Part shown: positions 41,197 through 48,988 of the stretch, piece by piece | Numbering within the stretch: position 1 is the first letter of the stretch | Layout: every line of letters starts with the position of its first letter | DNA from: CAYQJL01 sp964573295 | GTDB taxonomy: Bacteria; Eisenbacteria; RBG-16-71-46; CAIMUX01; WJJG01 | NCBI GenBank assembly: GCA_964573295.1 | Contig: CAZNJE010000011.1 | Location: 1-64,000 of the forward strand | DNA length: 64,000 nt | Direction of reading: 5' to 3' | Position numbers and translations under genes: made by a program | Notes under the pieces: model-generated | What the model was told of the DNA's origin: nothing | Databases searched by the model: none | Seen by the model: the letters and a program-made list of their open reading frames with translations, nothing else

Positions 41197-42048
41197 TCAG
41201 TGCGCGGTCAACTCGCGCGTGGCCGCACCCGGCCGCTCGGGATCGAATCGCACCAGCGAGAGTTCGGGGCCGTCGTGGCAGCCGCAGATGGCGACCGTCG
41301 TGCCCAGGCTCTCGCGCCAGACACCGGTCAGGCGGGGTGCCTCGTGAATGTGGCCGTGCAGGGTGAGGCGTGGTTGCCAGCGCTCGATCAGCCGCTTGAT
41401 GGCGATACTGCCCACGTGCACGTCTACAGGGACATGATCGATCATGTGTCCGTCGAGGGCGGCGCGATCCAGGTTCGTGGCGTACGGCGGCGAGTGGAAG
41501 AGCAGCAGGGTCCGCCGCGGATCATGGTCCCGGGTGAGCTCCTCGAGGTCTTGGGCCATCGTGGCGTGACGGGTGATGTGCGACTCGACCGGTACGCTGC
41601 GGCGCCCTTCCTCGGGTGAAACACAGCCTGGATCCACATAGCGCGACACGTCGTAGCGCTCCCAGTCCTTGAGCAGGAACGGTGTGGGCGGCACGTACGA
41701 ATACCCGCAGACCGTATAGGGCCCGAGCCGGACGGCCTTCATGTGGATGCACTCGAGGAGTCCTTCAGCCTCGGCCTCGAGCACCAGCGGCTCGAGCGCG
41801 CGAGGGTCATCGTTGCCCAGAATCACCAGGATGCGCGGGGCCGGCCGCCCGCAGCGTTCGGCCCGGAAGGCCACCCGCCGCAGTCCCGGATAGAGAATCT
41901 CCGAGACCAGCTCGGCCGGCGACCCGTGGATCGAGAAGAGGTCGCCGCCGATCAGCAGGGCATCGGGGAGCTCCTCTTCGAGCGCACGCAGCAAGCTTCG
42001 ATAGCGTTCGGGACTGCCGTGAAGGTCGGATGTGAAGAAACAGCGCAT
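41197..42048 (-). CDS. Calcineurin-like metallophosphoesterase
   Basis: The ATG at 42048 (MRCFFTSDLHG) gives 283 residues with the full set of metal-binding motifs: SDLHGSPERY, DALLIGGDLF, LVILGNDDPRALEP, LLFHSPPYATN and TLHGHIHEAPRL. This is a two-metal phosphoesterase of the YfcE/MJ0936-like group. The gene starts 38 bp after the PEP-synthase-like gene with the nucleotidyltransferase tail and is the last of a four-gene operon that begins with glutamate dehydrogenase. It might remove a nucleotide or phosphate added by its neighbours; that is speculation. Confidence 0.85.
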   Translation of the reverse strand: MRCFFTSDLHGSPERYRSLLRALEEELPDALLIGGDLFSIHGSPAELVSEILYPGLRRVAFRAERCGRPAPRILVILGNDDPRALEPLVLEAEAEGLLECIHMKAVRLGPYTVCGYSYVPPTPFLLKDWERYDVSRYVDPGCVSPEEGRRSVPVESHITRHATMAQDLEELTRDHDPRRTLLLFHSPPYATNLDRAALDGHMIDHVPVDVHVGSIAIKRLIERWQPRLTLHGHIHEAPRLTGVWRESLGTTVAICGCHDGPELSLVRFDPERPGAATRELTAH

Positions 42049-42086
42049 GGTCCCATCGCTCCGCAGGGCCGTCTCACACGACCATT

Positions 42087-45000
42087 TCACACGACTGTCG
42101 GCTTTCCCAACACCAGGGACCGCGCGGCATCGGTTACGGCGCCGATCTTGACGGCGTAGCTGGTCTGGCGCTCGATGTCAGCGTCGGTGACGATGTGGAC
42201 GTCGAGTAGGCGATCGGTCCGGTAGCCGGTGCGCAGATAGTTGACCTCGGCCAGGCACAGGCTCCAGCCATCGAGCCAGCGGGCGAGCTCGGCACGCTGC
42301 TGATCTGAGCCGCGGAAGTGCACCAAGAGGTCGATGTCACTGCCCGGGCCGGCGGTGGCGTTCTTGGTGCTGCCAAAGATGTAGAGTGCCACCACCCCGA
42401 GCTGCTCGGCGTCGATCTCCTGGGCGATCCGGTCGGCCATCTTCTGGCGCCACTGCCAGAACTGGATGGGTTTGTAGGCGGCCTCATCGTCATAGGAGGG
42501 GAGCTCGGAGCGGCTCTCGTCGGGGGCGGTTAGGTACCCCACCGCCTCGCCCAGGTCGGCGTTCTGCAGAATGCGCAGGACACGTCCGTCAGCCGCCGCC
42601 GGGACGTCGATGACGCGGATCACTTCGGCCAGTGCATCGCGACCAGGCAGCAGCTTCGGCAACAGGTTCGGCGCGCGCGTCAAGAAGCGCTCGTTGAAAA
42701 CGACGCCGTTCTCGTCGGGATAGAGCGGCAGGTAGCGAATGCGCGCCTCCACCAGATCCTGGAAGAAGTGGGTGCCGAAAGAGAGGTCGGGAACGTAGCC
42801 GCCCCGCCGGCGCGCGATCTCGATCAACATGGCCGTATTGCTGATGTCGGCGTAGGTCACGTTGACGCCGAGCTTCAGATCGCCGCGGCTGCCCCAGCGC
42901 CCGGGGCCCAACAGGGCGAACTGACGCTTGGGCAGGAGCTTGTTGAGCCGGCCGACCGCGCGTCCCACCGCGACGAGCTCCTCGCGGGTCTCGATGTCGG
43001 CATAGGCGGCCGGGTCGACATAGACCAGGTGCGTAAGATCGGGCACATACCCATTGGAGACATAGCGCTGGGCGGTGAAGACGACGTCCTTCGTCTCCAG
43101 ATCCTTCGGGATGGGGGCCGGCGCGGAGTCGCCGACATTGCTTTGCGGGCGGCATTGCAACAGGTAGAAGTGCTCCCCGTCATGAGCGAACTCCAGGTCT
43201 ACCGGCGTGGCCAGGTGCGTCTCGAGCAAGGTGATCATATTGCGCATGTGCTTCAGGAAGGGCGTATCGGCGAACAGGCTCTGGCAGGTGACGACCAGAT
43301 CGTCACGCTCAGGATCGACCAGCATGGGCTGGGCTTTCTGGAGCATGCCGTCCTTGAGCACCGAGAAGACGCGTTCCATCATAGGGTAGTTGTTGCCGCA
43401 CTCGCGCACCAGTTCGCGGATCGAGCGCGTCTCCCACTGGCACGTCTCGAGATTGATCAAATCCAGCTTCTGCGGCGAGTAGCGCACGATCTCATCGATC
43501 GCCACATTGGCGCGCAACTGAGGTTTGCCCGGCACCGCCAGGATGGGGTAGTCGTCGGGCACGCGGTCGACGGCGCGGGTGCCCAGTCCCGCCACGATGC
43601 GCAGCAGGCCGTCCTCGCGCTTGATCCGCGGCGACCAGCGAAAGTCGTTGTGGCTGAAGGCCACTCCGGCGAAGGCCGGCAGGAAATACCGTCCCACCCG
43701 TGTGCCGACGACCGCCTGGATCAGGATGCCCATCTCTTCGTTGAACTCGAGCAGCCCGTGATCGCGGCGGTACTCGATCGGGTCGGGACCGAAGGTGGAA
43801 GCGTAGACCTCGGCGATCGCATCCATAAGCGCGGCCAGGCGCTCTTCTTTCGTACCTTGGTTGGCCAGGAAAAGGCTCTTGTACTTGCCCGAGAAGGCCG
43901 TGCCCAGACGGTCTTCCAGAAGGCTCGAGCTGCGCACGATCAGCGGCACCTCGCCGAAGTCGTCCAGCGCAACCGAGAGCCCGTTGATGACCCGAGAGGT
44001 AAAGGAGCTGGACTTGAACAAGCGCACGATGCTGGGGTACTCGTCGCGGACCGAGTCTATTTCCTTGTACTTCTGCTCGATCACATCCTGAAGGTCGTTG
44101 TGGGCGACGAAGTCGAGCAGGCCGTCGGACGCGACGAACCAGGTGCGCGGGATGCGCACCTTGCCCACGGGCATCTCGTCGCTGCGCGTCAGTTCCAGTA
44201 CCTTGGGGGCCAGCACGAGACCGGCGCCCTTGCCGCCCAGCTTCCCGTGACTGCCGGCGGGCATGATGATGTGGTCGACGAGCTGGACGAAGTCGTCGAT
44301 GTCCATGAACTCCTTGGCCGTCCGCACGAAATCGAGTTGCTCGGTCAGGAGACGCTGGGTGAGCGAAACGCGCAGGCTCTTCAGGGTCGAGGCCGGCAGG
44401 TCGCGCCCGGCCAGGACCTGGTTGAATCGCCGCAGCGCATCGGCCAGTTCGGGCACGGAGGAACGCAGGTTGTTCAGCGTCTGCATGAAGCCGCTGGCCT
44501 TGTCCTCGACCATCCACTTCTGCACGCGGGAGAGGATCTCGTCGGTGCTCACGTGCCGGGCAGCGAGCTCGAAGGGCTCATCGCTCAGCAGCACCGACAG
44601 ATCGGGCTCGCTGCGTTCACTGGGCATATTCGTCTCGCCCGTGACCTCGCCTGGGAGCTGGTCGGCGAGCCCGCCCGGGATGCCGCCACCGGCGCCCCCC
44701 GCGGCCGTGCCGGCGAGCATGCGCCGGGCTTCTTCGACGCCGATCCGCGTCAGGTGGTTCAGCATCCGCCGGGCGATGCGCAGGTACAGGCTCTTGTCCG
44801 AGTCCCGTAGCAGGCGCACCGGTGCCCGCCAGGCGTCCTCGCGATTCTCGCTGCGGGAGGCGCCGGCATCCTTCAGATTCCGTTGCATGCCCTTCAGGTG
44901 CTGGTAGAAGGCGAAATGGCTGAGCCGGTCGGCCAGGGTTTCGACGAGCTGACGCTCTTCCTTGAGGAAGGGCCCCTCGTCCTCGGCGGGGCGCTCCTGG

Positions 45001-45335
45001 GTATAGTAGACGGCGAGGTGGCCCACTTCCTCGTCCTGGACGAGAAGCGGAACCTCGAGGAGCCAGGGGGTCTCCTCGAACGGTTCGGAGAAGTAAACGC
45101 GCCCTTCGTAGGTCAAGAGCGCCTGACACACCTCCGGATACTGGAATCCCTGCGGGATCGCGCGGATCACTCCCTGGAAGACCTCGTCGAGCGATGCGTC
45201 TGAACGGCTGAGCAGCTCCTCCACTTGGTAGAAGCAACTCAGCTCCTTGGCGCGCTCCTGCAATTCCGCGAGCAATCGGCGGTGGGATCGAGCTGGTCTG
45301 CGCATCGTCGGTCTCGCCCCCTTCGCATGTCTCAT
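42087..45335 (-). CDS. GAF-PEP-synthase-like-nucleotidyltransferase fusion
   Basis: The 1,082-residue protein starts at an ATG that overlaps the stop of the upstream gene (ATGA). Residues about 20-165 are a GAF domain (ELSCFYQVEELLSRSDASLD). Residues about 360-760 are a PPDK/PEP-synthase ATP-binding domain: HGKLGGKGAGLVLAPKVLEL, LIVRSSSLLEDRLGTAFSG, MGILIQAVVG and YLLQCRPQ. Then comes the shared module LLGPGRWGSRGDLKLG and FGTHFFQDL (about 830-900). Residues about 975-1080 are a nucleotidyltransferase, LYIFGSTKNATAGPGSDIDL with LLDVHIV supplying the third acid. The phosphohistidine and PEP domains are absent. The NTase may modify a partner such as glutamate dehydrogenase (inference). Confidence 0.8.
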   Translation of the reverse strand: MRHAKGARPTMRRPARSHRRLLAELQERAKELSCFYQVEELLSRSDASLDEVFQGVIRAIPQGFQYPEVCQALLTYEGRVYFSEPFEETPWLLEVPLLVQDEEVGHLAVYYTQERPAEDEGPFLKEERQLVETLADRLSHFAFYQHLKGMQRNLKDAGASRSENREDAWRAPVRLLRDSDKSLYLRIARRMLNHLTRIGVEEARRMLAGTAAGGAGGGIPGGLADQLPGEVTGETNMPSERSEPDLSVLLSDEPFELAARHVSTDEILSRVQKWMVEDKASGFMQTLNNLRSSVPELADALRRFNQVLAGRDLPASTLKSLRVSLTQRLLTEQLDFVRTAKEFMDIDDFVQLVDHIIMPAGSHGKLGGKGAGLVLAPKVLELTRSDEMPVGKVRIPRTWFVASDGLLDFVAHNDLQDVIEQKYKEIDSVRDEYPSIVRLFKSSSFTSRVINGLSVALDDFGEVPLIVRSSSLLEDRLGTAFSGKYKSLFLANQGTKEERLAALMDAIAEVYASTFGPDPIEYRRDHGLLEFNEEMGILIQAVVGTRVGRYFLPAFAGVAFSHNDFRWSPRIKREDGLLRIVAGLGTRAVDRVPDDYPILAVPGKPQLRANVAIDEIVRYSPQKLDLINLETCQWETRSIRELVRECGNNYPMMERVFSVLKDGMLQKAQPMLVDPERDDLVVTCQSLFADTPFLKHMRNMITLLETHLATPVDLEFAHDGEHFYLLQCRPQSNVGDSAPAPIPKDLETKDVVFTAQRYVSNGYVPDLTHLVYVDPAAYADIETREELVAVGRAVGRLNKLLPKRQFALLGPGRWGSRGDLKLGVNVTYADISNTAMLIEIARRRGGYVPDLSFGTHFFQDLVEARIRYLPLYPDENGVVFNERFLTRAPNLLPKLLPGRDALAEVIRVIDVPAAADGRVLRILQNADLGEAVGYLTAPDESRSELPSYDDEAAYKPIQFWQWRQKMADRIAQEIDAEQLGVVALYIFGSTKNATAGPGSDIDLLVHFRGSDQQRAELARWLDGWSLCLAEVNYLRTGYRTDRLLDVHIVTDADIERQTSYAVKIGAVTDAARSLVLGKPTVV

Positions 45336-47152
45336 CCGGCGTCTGCCCCCCTGGCTTGGTCGGAAGGCTGGCTGGGCTCGCCGTCCGATGGCCGGTCGCC
45401 GGGTTCGGCGGGCCGCCGGACCACGCCCCGGCCCCGGCAGCCGTCCACGGTCACCGACGCTGGCGCGGTCAACCGGACGTGGCGCACGAACTCGGTCTCA
45501 CTGACCGCGTCTTGCCGGTCGAGCCATTCCCAGTCTATCCGATGCTGGCCGTGATGTGGCACGGAAAGGTAAAGGACCTGGCAGCCGATGAGATTGTGGA
45601 AGAAGTGCGATCCCTGGCTCAGATCGGGGTTCATCTGCGGCAGGGTGGCCTCGACGATGACCCGCGAGCCGCACACCTGTCCCCACTCCACGGGAACGCC
45701 CAGCCAGGGGTCGGAGGAGCCCCAGCGCCCGAATCCGATGAGCATGTAGGGGGCGCCCTCCTGCAGAAGCTGCGTGTTGATCCGCTCGAGTTCCTGCGCG
45801 ATGCGCGGCGTGTGCCGGGCCTCGAAGGTCCGCGGCTTCAGGTAGACCACATCCCGGATCCCTTCCTGCACACCGTTGCCGAGCACGCGCGTGGAGGCGA
45901 GGAGGATGTCTTCTCCCTCGAGCTCTTCGGCCGGCAACTCGACCGATTCGCTGGTGACCAACATCGGGCGCACCTGCAGGAATCCGAAGCGGGCCTTTCC
46001 GCTCGATTCGCGAGGTAAGGTGATCGCGAACTCGATCTCGACGGGGGCGCCGAGCGCTGTCTCGGCCAGTTCCAGAAGATGGCGGATGAGCTCGTTGAGC
46101 GGGAAGAGGCCCAGCTCCAGCAGCGGGGCGAAGTTCAGCACGCGGGGGCCGGCCGCGCTCATGCCGGGCCGTAGCCGGTCGGAGCGCGGATCGAAGCTCG
46201 AGACCAGGTTCTCCAGCGTGCCGTCGGTTTCGGCGGCGGTCAGATCGTCGCGGGTGAGGTACTCGGTCTCGCGCGTGGGATCGGGCGGCGGGGGCGCGCC
46301 CATGTTGACCGACCAGAACTGGGTCTGGGTGTTCTTGAGCAAATCGCCGATGTTCGCGAACGGGGCCGGGGCCTTGGGGTAGCGGGGACAATAGGTCCAG
46401 GACAGCCCCCCGTCGACGATCTGCTTGCCCAGGCCCAGCGCCAGGCTCACGACACCGTCCTCGGGCCGGGCCCGACCCGAGGGGTAGTAGTTGTAAGACC
46501 GGGCCACCCCCGAGAGGGTGGGGTAGTACCGGTCGCCCCGCCGCTCGCCCACGATCTCCTGCACGATGATCGCCATCTTCTCCGTCTCGGGAGGCTGCTG
46601 GATCGAGTGCAGGTAGCTGCGAGCCTGGCGGAAGAAGGTGGAGGCATAGACGTACTTGACCGCCTCGACCAGGTGCCGGAAGCGACGCTCCACATCAGGC
46701 TGATTGTTCGGCGTCATCTTCGTGCCGTAGACGCCCGCCATCGGGTGGCGCAAAGCGTCCTCGAGCAAGCTGGATGAGCGGACGGCCAGAGGCGTGTGCA
46801 CCTTATCGACGATGCCCCACAGATCGCCCACGTGTTCGGCCGGCAGGTCTACCTGCTGCATCCGATGCGCAATGCGATCGTCGGGCATCCCGGCCAGTTC
46901 TTCGCGGTCGAGGTGATTGCGGGCGAGGACGCTGTCGAAGATGTCGGTGGTGATGACCGTCAGGGTCGGGACGGCGACCTCGAACTGGGGGAAGGCGGAT
47001 GGATCGAACGGCGCCAGGATCTCATCGCGGATGCGAAGCAGTCCGGATGCCTTGCCGCCGATCTCCCCCTGTCCGATGCGCGTGAAGGTCTCGTCGGCGC
47101 CGAAGAATTGCCGGCCGTATTCGGGCAGGGGGTCGCGGCCTTTCCGTTCCAT
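45332..47152 (-). CDS. PEP-synthase-like ATP-grasp protein, stand-alone form
   Basis: The 606-residue protein is the minimal form of the three paralogues: RIGQGEIGGKASGLLRIRDE at the start, LAVRSSSLLEDALRHPMAG, KMAIIVQEIVGERRGDRYYP, GVARSYNYYPSGRARPEDGV, FLQVRPMLV, then the module MLIGFGRWGSSDPWLGVPVE with SQGSHFFHNL. It is closest in layout to the C-terminal 570 residues of the REC-REC protein (shared GVARSY.YYP and GDRYYP/GDYAYP stretches). No phosphohistidine domain is present. It starts 86 bp after glutamate dehydrogenase and overlaps the next gene by 4 bp. Confidence 0.78.
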   Translation of the reverse strand: MERKGRDPLPEYGRQFFGADETFTRIGQGEIGGKASGLLRIRDEILAPFDPSAFPQFEVAVPTLTVITTDIFDSVLARNHLDREELAGMPDDRIAHRMQQVDLPAEHVGDLWGIVDKVHTPLAVRSSSLLEDALRHPMAGVYGTKMTPNNQPDVERRFRHLVEAVKYVYASTFFRQARSYLHSIQQPPETEKMAIIVQEIVGERRGDRYYPTLSGVARSYNYYPSGRARPEDGVVSLALGLGKQIVDGGLSWTYCPRYPKAPAPFANIGDLLKNTQTQFWSVNMGAPPPPDPTRETEYLTRDDLTAAETDGTLENLVSSFDPRSDRLRPGMSAAGPRVLNFAPLLELGLFPLNELIRHLLELAETALGAPVEIEFAITLPRESSGKARFGFLQVRPMLVTSESVELPAEELEGEDILLASTRVLGNGVQEGIRDVVYLKPRTFEARHTPRIAQELERINTQLLQEGAPYMLIGFGRWGSSDPWLGVPVEWGQVCGSRVIVEATLPQMNPDLSQGSHFFHNLIGCQVLYLSVPHHGQHRIDWEWLDRQDAVSETEFVRHVRLTAPASVTVDGCRGRGVVRRPAEPGDRPSDGEPSQPSDQARGADAG

Positions 47153-47238
47153 GGAGACCTCCTGGTGGGTAGGCGCGTCGTGAGAAGGGGGGCGCCGGGC
47201 GCGAGCGTCGCGAGTCGCCGCGCCCGGCGACCAGTAGC

Positions 47239-48528
47239 CTAGACCCAGCCGCGATCGCGGCAGGCCTGGGCGACCCGATTGATGGCGACCACGTAGGCGG
47301 CGTCGCGCATGTAGATGCTCTGCTTCTGCGCCAGATCGCTGACGGCGATGTAGGCGCTGGTCATCTTCTGGTCCAGGCGCGCCAGCACGTCGTCCTTGGG
47401 CCAGTAGTAGTTCATGTTGCTCTGAACCTGCTCGAAATAGCTGCAGGTCACCCCGCCGCCATTGGCGAGGAAGTCGGGCAGCATGAAGATGCCGCGCTTG
47501 TGGATCACCTCGTCGGCCTCGGGCGTCGTGGGTCCGTTGGCGCCCTCGGCGATCACCTTCACCTGCTGACTGATGCGGCCGACGTTCTCGCCCGTGACCT
47601 GGTTCTCGAGCGCGCAGGGCATCAGGATGTCGACATCCTGCTCGATCCAGGCCTCGCCGGGCAGCACTTCGTAACCCAGGTCGGCCGCCTTGGTCTTGTC
47701 GATCCCGCCGAAGCGGTCGGTGATCGCCAACAGCTCCTCGAGGTGGATGCCCAGCTTCTTGCGGAACGTGTAGGAGGTCTGGTCGGCCTGATCCCAGCAG
47801 GAGACACAGATCGTCTTGCCGCCCATCTGTTCGTAGAGCTCGATGGCGTATTGGGCCACATTGCCGAAGCCCTGCACGGCAGCCGTCGTGTTCTCGGGTT
47901 TGATCCCGAGCTGCTTGAGGGCCTCGCGCAGCGTGTAGACGACGCCGTAACCAGTGGCTTCGGTGCGGCCCAGTGAACCGCCCATGCCCACCGGCTTGCC
48001 GGTGATGAGCCCTGGGTAGTGGCCGCCGTGGATGTGCTCGTACTCATCGAGCATCCAAAGCATGTGCTGGGCGCTGGTCATGACATCCGGGGCCGGCACG
48101 TCGGTCAGCGGGCCGACGTCCTTGGCCAGCTGGCGGATCCAGCCACGGCAGATCTGCTCCTGCTCGCGCGGGCTCAGATGGTGCGGGTCACACACGACCC
48201 CGCCCTTGCCGCCGCCCAAGGGCAGGTCGGCCACGGCGCACTTCCAGGTCATCCACATCGAGAGCGCGCGCACGGTGTCGATCGTCTCTTGCGGGTGGAA
48301 CCGAATGCCGCCCTTGGCGGGTCCGCGAGCGTCGTTGTGCTGGCAGCGGAAGCCTTGGAACACTTTGACCGTCCCGTCGTCCATGTGGATCGGGACCGAG
48401 AAGTGGTACTCGCGCATGGGCCTGCGAAGCAGGTCCCGCGTGCCTTGGTCGAGGCCGATCAGGTCCGCGATCTTGTCGAACTGAGCCTGAGCCATGTGAA
48501 ACGCGTTGAAGGATTCCTTGGCCGCCAT
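47239..48528 (-). CDS. Glu/Leu/Phe/Val dehydrogenase (glutamate dehydrogenase)
   Basis: ATG 48528 gives 429 residues, the usual length. The substrate site is FQGFRCQHNDARGPAKGGIR (K of the KGGIR motif), the catalytic Lys is in DLPLGGGKGGVVCDP, and the Rossmann NAD(P) site is AAVQGFGNVAQYAIELY. The end has VKVIAEGANGPTTPEAD and NGGGVTCSYFEQVQS. The enzyme interconverts glutamate and 2-oxoglutarate. It is the first gene of the operon with the two PEP-synthase-like proteins, which links these to nitrogen or carbon metabolism. Confidence 0.93.
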   Translation of the reverse strand: MAAKESFNAFHMAQAQFDKIADLIGLDQGTRDLLRRPMREYHFSVPIHMDDGTVKVFQGFRCQHNDARGPAKGGIRFHPQETIDTVRALSMWMTWKCAVADLPLGGGKGGVVCDPHHLSPREQEQICRGWIRQLAKDVGPLTDVPAPDVMTSAQHMLWMLDEYEHIHGGHYPGLITGKPVGMGGSLGRTEATGYGVVYTLREALKQLGIKPENTTAAVQGFGNVAQYAIELYEQMGGKTICVSCWDQADQTSYTFRKKLGIHLEELLAITDRFGGIDKTKAADLGYEVLPGEAWIEQDVDILMPCALENQVTGENVGRISQQVKVIAEGANGPTTPEADEVIHKRGIFMLPDFLANGGGVTCSYFEQVQSNMNYYWPKDDVLARLDQKMTSAYIAVSDLAQKQSIYMRDAAYVVAINRVAQACRDRGWV

Positions 48529-48988
48529 GATTCTTGACCCCCCCTCTGGGTACCCGGGTCCCGGGCGCTGCGGCGCCGGGCTTCCCGGACCAGGAATGTG
48601 AAACAGCCGGGCGATGCTTCGATGCCCGGTGAACACCCTCGCGGTTTGCCGGCGGGCGGTCCGGATTCGCCGGGCTCGGGCGGGTCCGGCCTGGAAGGGC
48701 CGCTCCTGCCGGAGCCGGGGGCCGCCTTGGGCGCCTCGCGACAGTGGGAGTATCGTCTAGAGACAAGGCCGGGCGCATCGGCCCGCAGGTGGGTTTTGGG
48801 TACGCAATTTTGCGTAGTCTGCCGGATTGCCGGGTCCACCGGCAACCTGCCCGCGGCCAAGGGATAAGCCCTTCATTCCGCATCCTCGAGGGTTTTCCAT
48901 TCCTCCCAGGGCGTATATCTTCCTTTCCAGCGCGTGCCCGGGTCGTGTCTCGGCCGGCATGATCGGCACACGCCCGGAGGACCCGGCC
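48529..48988. other. Divergent control region between glutamate dehydrogenase and a sensor kinase
   Basis: No gene is supported. The region is very GC-rich on the dehydrogenase side and contains one clear palindrome (48801-48816, listed separately). GGAGG at 48976-48980 is the ribosome-binding site of the kinase gene. Confidence 0.55.
48801..48816. promoter_or_regulatory. Palindromic site TACGCAA-TT-TTGCGTA
   Basis: Seven-base arms pair perfectly around two bases. The site stands in the divergent region, 273 bp from the dehydrogenase start and 173 bp from the kinase start, and is AT-rich against its surroundings. It has the form of a dimeric repressor operator; the regulator is unknown. Confidence 0.45.

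Noticed and set aside
42768..44810. Plus-strand frame of 680 codons opposite the GAF/ATP-grasp/nucleotidyltransferase gene
   Set aside because: Composition is typical of an antisense frame (LGQELV, HRDEL-like runs) and the opposite strand has clear domains.
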